Positions 5,200 to 5,831 of a stretch of DNA of 5,831 bases are shown here, piece after piece. Under the pieces are notes generated by a model that saw nothing but the letters and a program-made list of their open reading frames with translations, had not been told where the DNA came from and searched no databases. The number at the start of each line of letters is the position of its first letter. The stretch's first letter is position 1. Source of the DNA: Candidatus Brocadiia bacterium (GTDB taxonomy: Bacteria > Planctomycetota > PUPC01 > DSUN01); the NCBI GenBank assembly GCA_016782825.1, contig JADHXT010000243.1, forward strand, positions 1 to 5,831. Reading direction: 5' to 3'. The position numbers and the translations under genes are program-made.

Positions 5200-5212
5200 C
5201 GAAAGGAGCAGA
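5200..5212 (+). promoter_or_regulatory. Shared leader/RBS copy 2
   Basis: Second copy of CGAAAGGAGCAGA, identical to 4892-4904. GGAG is 8 nt from the ATG at 5217. The flanks differ, so the match is confined to this short block. Confidence 0.7.
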
Positions 5213-5216
5213 CACG

Positions 5217-5732
5217 ATGGAAGTAGAACGAGCGCTTCAAGCCGACCACAGTGACTACATGCGGATCATCGCCGACTTCGACGACGAGGACTCGGCCCGA
5301 CGTGTGCACCAGGAGTTGGCCGTATACCTGGATAGGCTGCTCTCCCGGGTGGACGCGGCCAACTCGGGCGCACCCATCCCGCCTCTCGAGTCGTCGGTAG
5401 GCATTGAGGACCAGGGGGCCGGCCCGTGCCCGCCTGCAGAGACGCAGGACCAGGCAGATGCGGACCTGATCCTGGACGACTGGTGCCGCGACGATGTCCG
5501 CGTCGCCCTGAGCGACAACGTCGTGGCCATCCGAGTCTACACGGCCGGGTATGGCATCGATCACATGGAACAGTGGCTCTCAGAGCGAGGAGGCGCAGCC
5601 GATGTGGAGGTCGAGGGCTATGAGTACGACTTCATCCTTCTTGACTTCGCACTTGAGGAGCTTCAAGCTTCGCCTGACGCGGAGGGGGCTCCTGGCGTAC
5701 GAGCCGAGGACGGCCACAGTAGTACGCCTTGA
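5217..5732 (+). CDS. 171-residue acidic protein, unknown function
   Basis: 171 residues, unrecognised. The N-terminal part (YMRIIADFDDEDSARRVHQELAVYLDRLL, about 14-42) reads as a beta strand then an amphipathic helix. A Pro/Gln-rich low-complexity linker follows (about 50-80). The second part (about 97-145; VVAIRVYTAG then GIDHMEQWLSERGG and VEVEGYEYDFILLDF) is strand-helix-strand. Two such halves could make a ferredoxin-like fold, an inference from pattern only. The start is fixed by the GGAG leader. The C-terminal 38 codons overlap the next ORF in another frame; the tail EGAPGVRAEDGHSSTP looks disordered. Confidence 0.78.
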   Translation: MEVERALQADHSDYMRIIADFDDEDSARRVHQELAVYLDRLLSRVDAANSGAPIPPLESSVGIEDQGAGPCPPAETQDQADADLILDDWCRDDVRVALSDNVVAIRVYTAGYGIDHMEQWLSERGGAADVEVEGYEYDFILLDFALEELQASPDAEGAPGVRAEDGHSSTP

Positions 5733-5831
5733 CCCTGCGGAGACCAAGACCCTCCTCGGCAGACGCATCCCCTTCAACCTGCTCGACGACTTCGCTGAGG
5801 TGGTTCACCTGGAGATCTCGGCTCGATGCCA
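5620..5831 (+). CDS. Partial ORF overlapping the previous gene, unknown function
   Basis: Opens at ATG 5620, 9 nt after GGAGG (5606-5610), and continues through the right edge; 70 codons are visible. It overlaps the 171-residue gene by 113 nt in the +1 frame. After the overlap the translation (VVRLDPAETKTLLGRRIP, FNLLDDFAEVVHLEIS) looks like a folded protein, so coding beyond 5732 is likely. The real start is uncertain: in-frame TTG codons at 5641 and 5653 would shorten the overlap. A sequencing error or frameshift fusing it to the upstream gene is the alternative. Confidence 0.5.
   Translation, partial: MSTTSSFLTSHLRSFKLRLTRRGLLAYEPRTATVVRLDPAETKTLLGRRIPFNLLDDFAEVVHLEISARC

Noticed and set aside
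5163..5564. Minus-strand open frame of 133 codons
   Set aside because: Antisense to the 171-residue gene, lacking a start signal of comparable quality.
1..5831. CRISPR array, tRNA or rRNA genes, insertion-sequence ends, integrase attachment site
   Set aside because: No regularly spaced repeats, no tRNA-like cloverleaf or rRNA sequence, no transposase and no paired terminal repeats were seen on either strand.

Overview
The base composition is GC-rich throughout, and the window joins two kinds of sequence. The left part (1-2000, all on the minus strand) looks chromosomal. It holds a transmembrane Ser/Thr protein kinase of the PknB/Hanks type, cut by the left edge, and a small gene resembling DUF6398. 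The kinase has an N-terminal zinc ribbon and a helical-repeat-like C-terminal part. That architecture, with a GC-rich genome and a TTG start, fits Planctomycetota or a related lineage of large-genome environmental bacteria. This is an inference from style only; there is no rRNA or other taxonomic marker here.

The right part (2400-5831, all on the plus strand) looks like an accessory or mobile-element region. It opens with a 381-residue orphan protein that is acidic, methionine-rich and internally repetitive, and it ends in a Gly/Phe/Pro tail. After a terminator-like hairpin and a second, perfect 11-bp hairpin comes a tightly packed series of small genes: a recognisable DUF2958 protein, two cysteine-rich proteins, a 60-residue protein, a possible 36-residue coupled ORF, a 171-residue protein, and a final ORF that overlaps its predecessor and leaves the window. 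Nearly every one has a strong GGAG-type ribosome binding site, and two share an identical 13-nt leader. DUF2958 is typical of plasmids, phages and integrated elements, so a cargo or early region of such an element is the best reading. No integrase, replication, transfer or structural gene lies inside the window, so the type of element cannot be decided.

Between the two halves is a divergent intergenic region (about 1920-2411). It carries a good minus-strand promoter, several short hairpins and palindromes, and a plus-strand -10 element enclosed by a 7-bp inverted repeat.

Apart from the kinase, the DUF2958 protein and, less surely, the DUF6398-like protein, I recognise no family. Those genes are described by what is visible. 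The candidates for something undescribed are the Met-rich acidic repeat protein and the hairpin-led small-gene cassette behind it.
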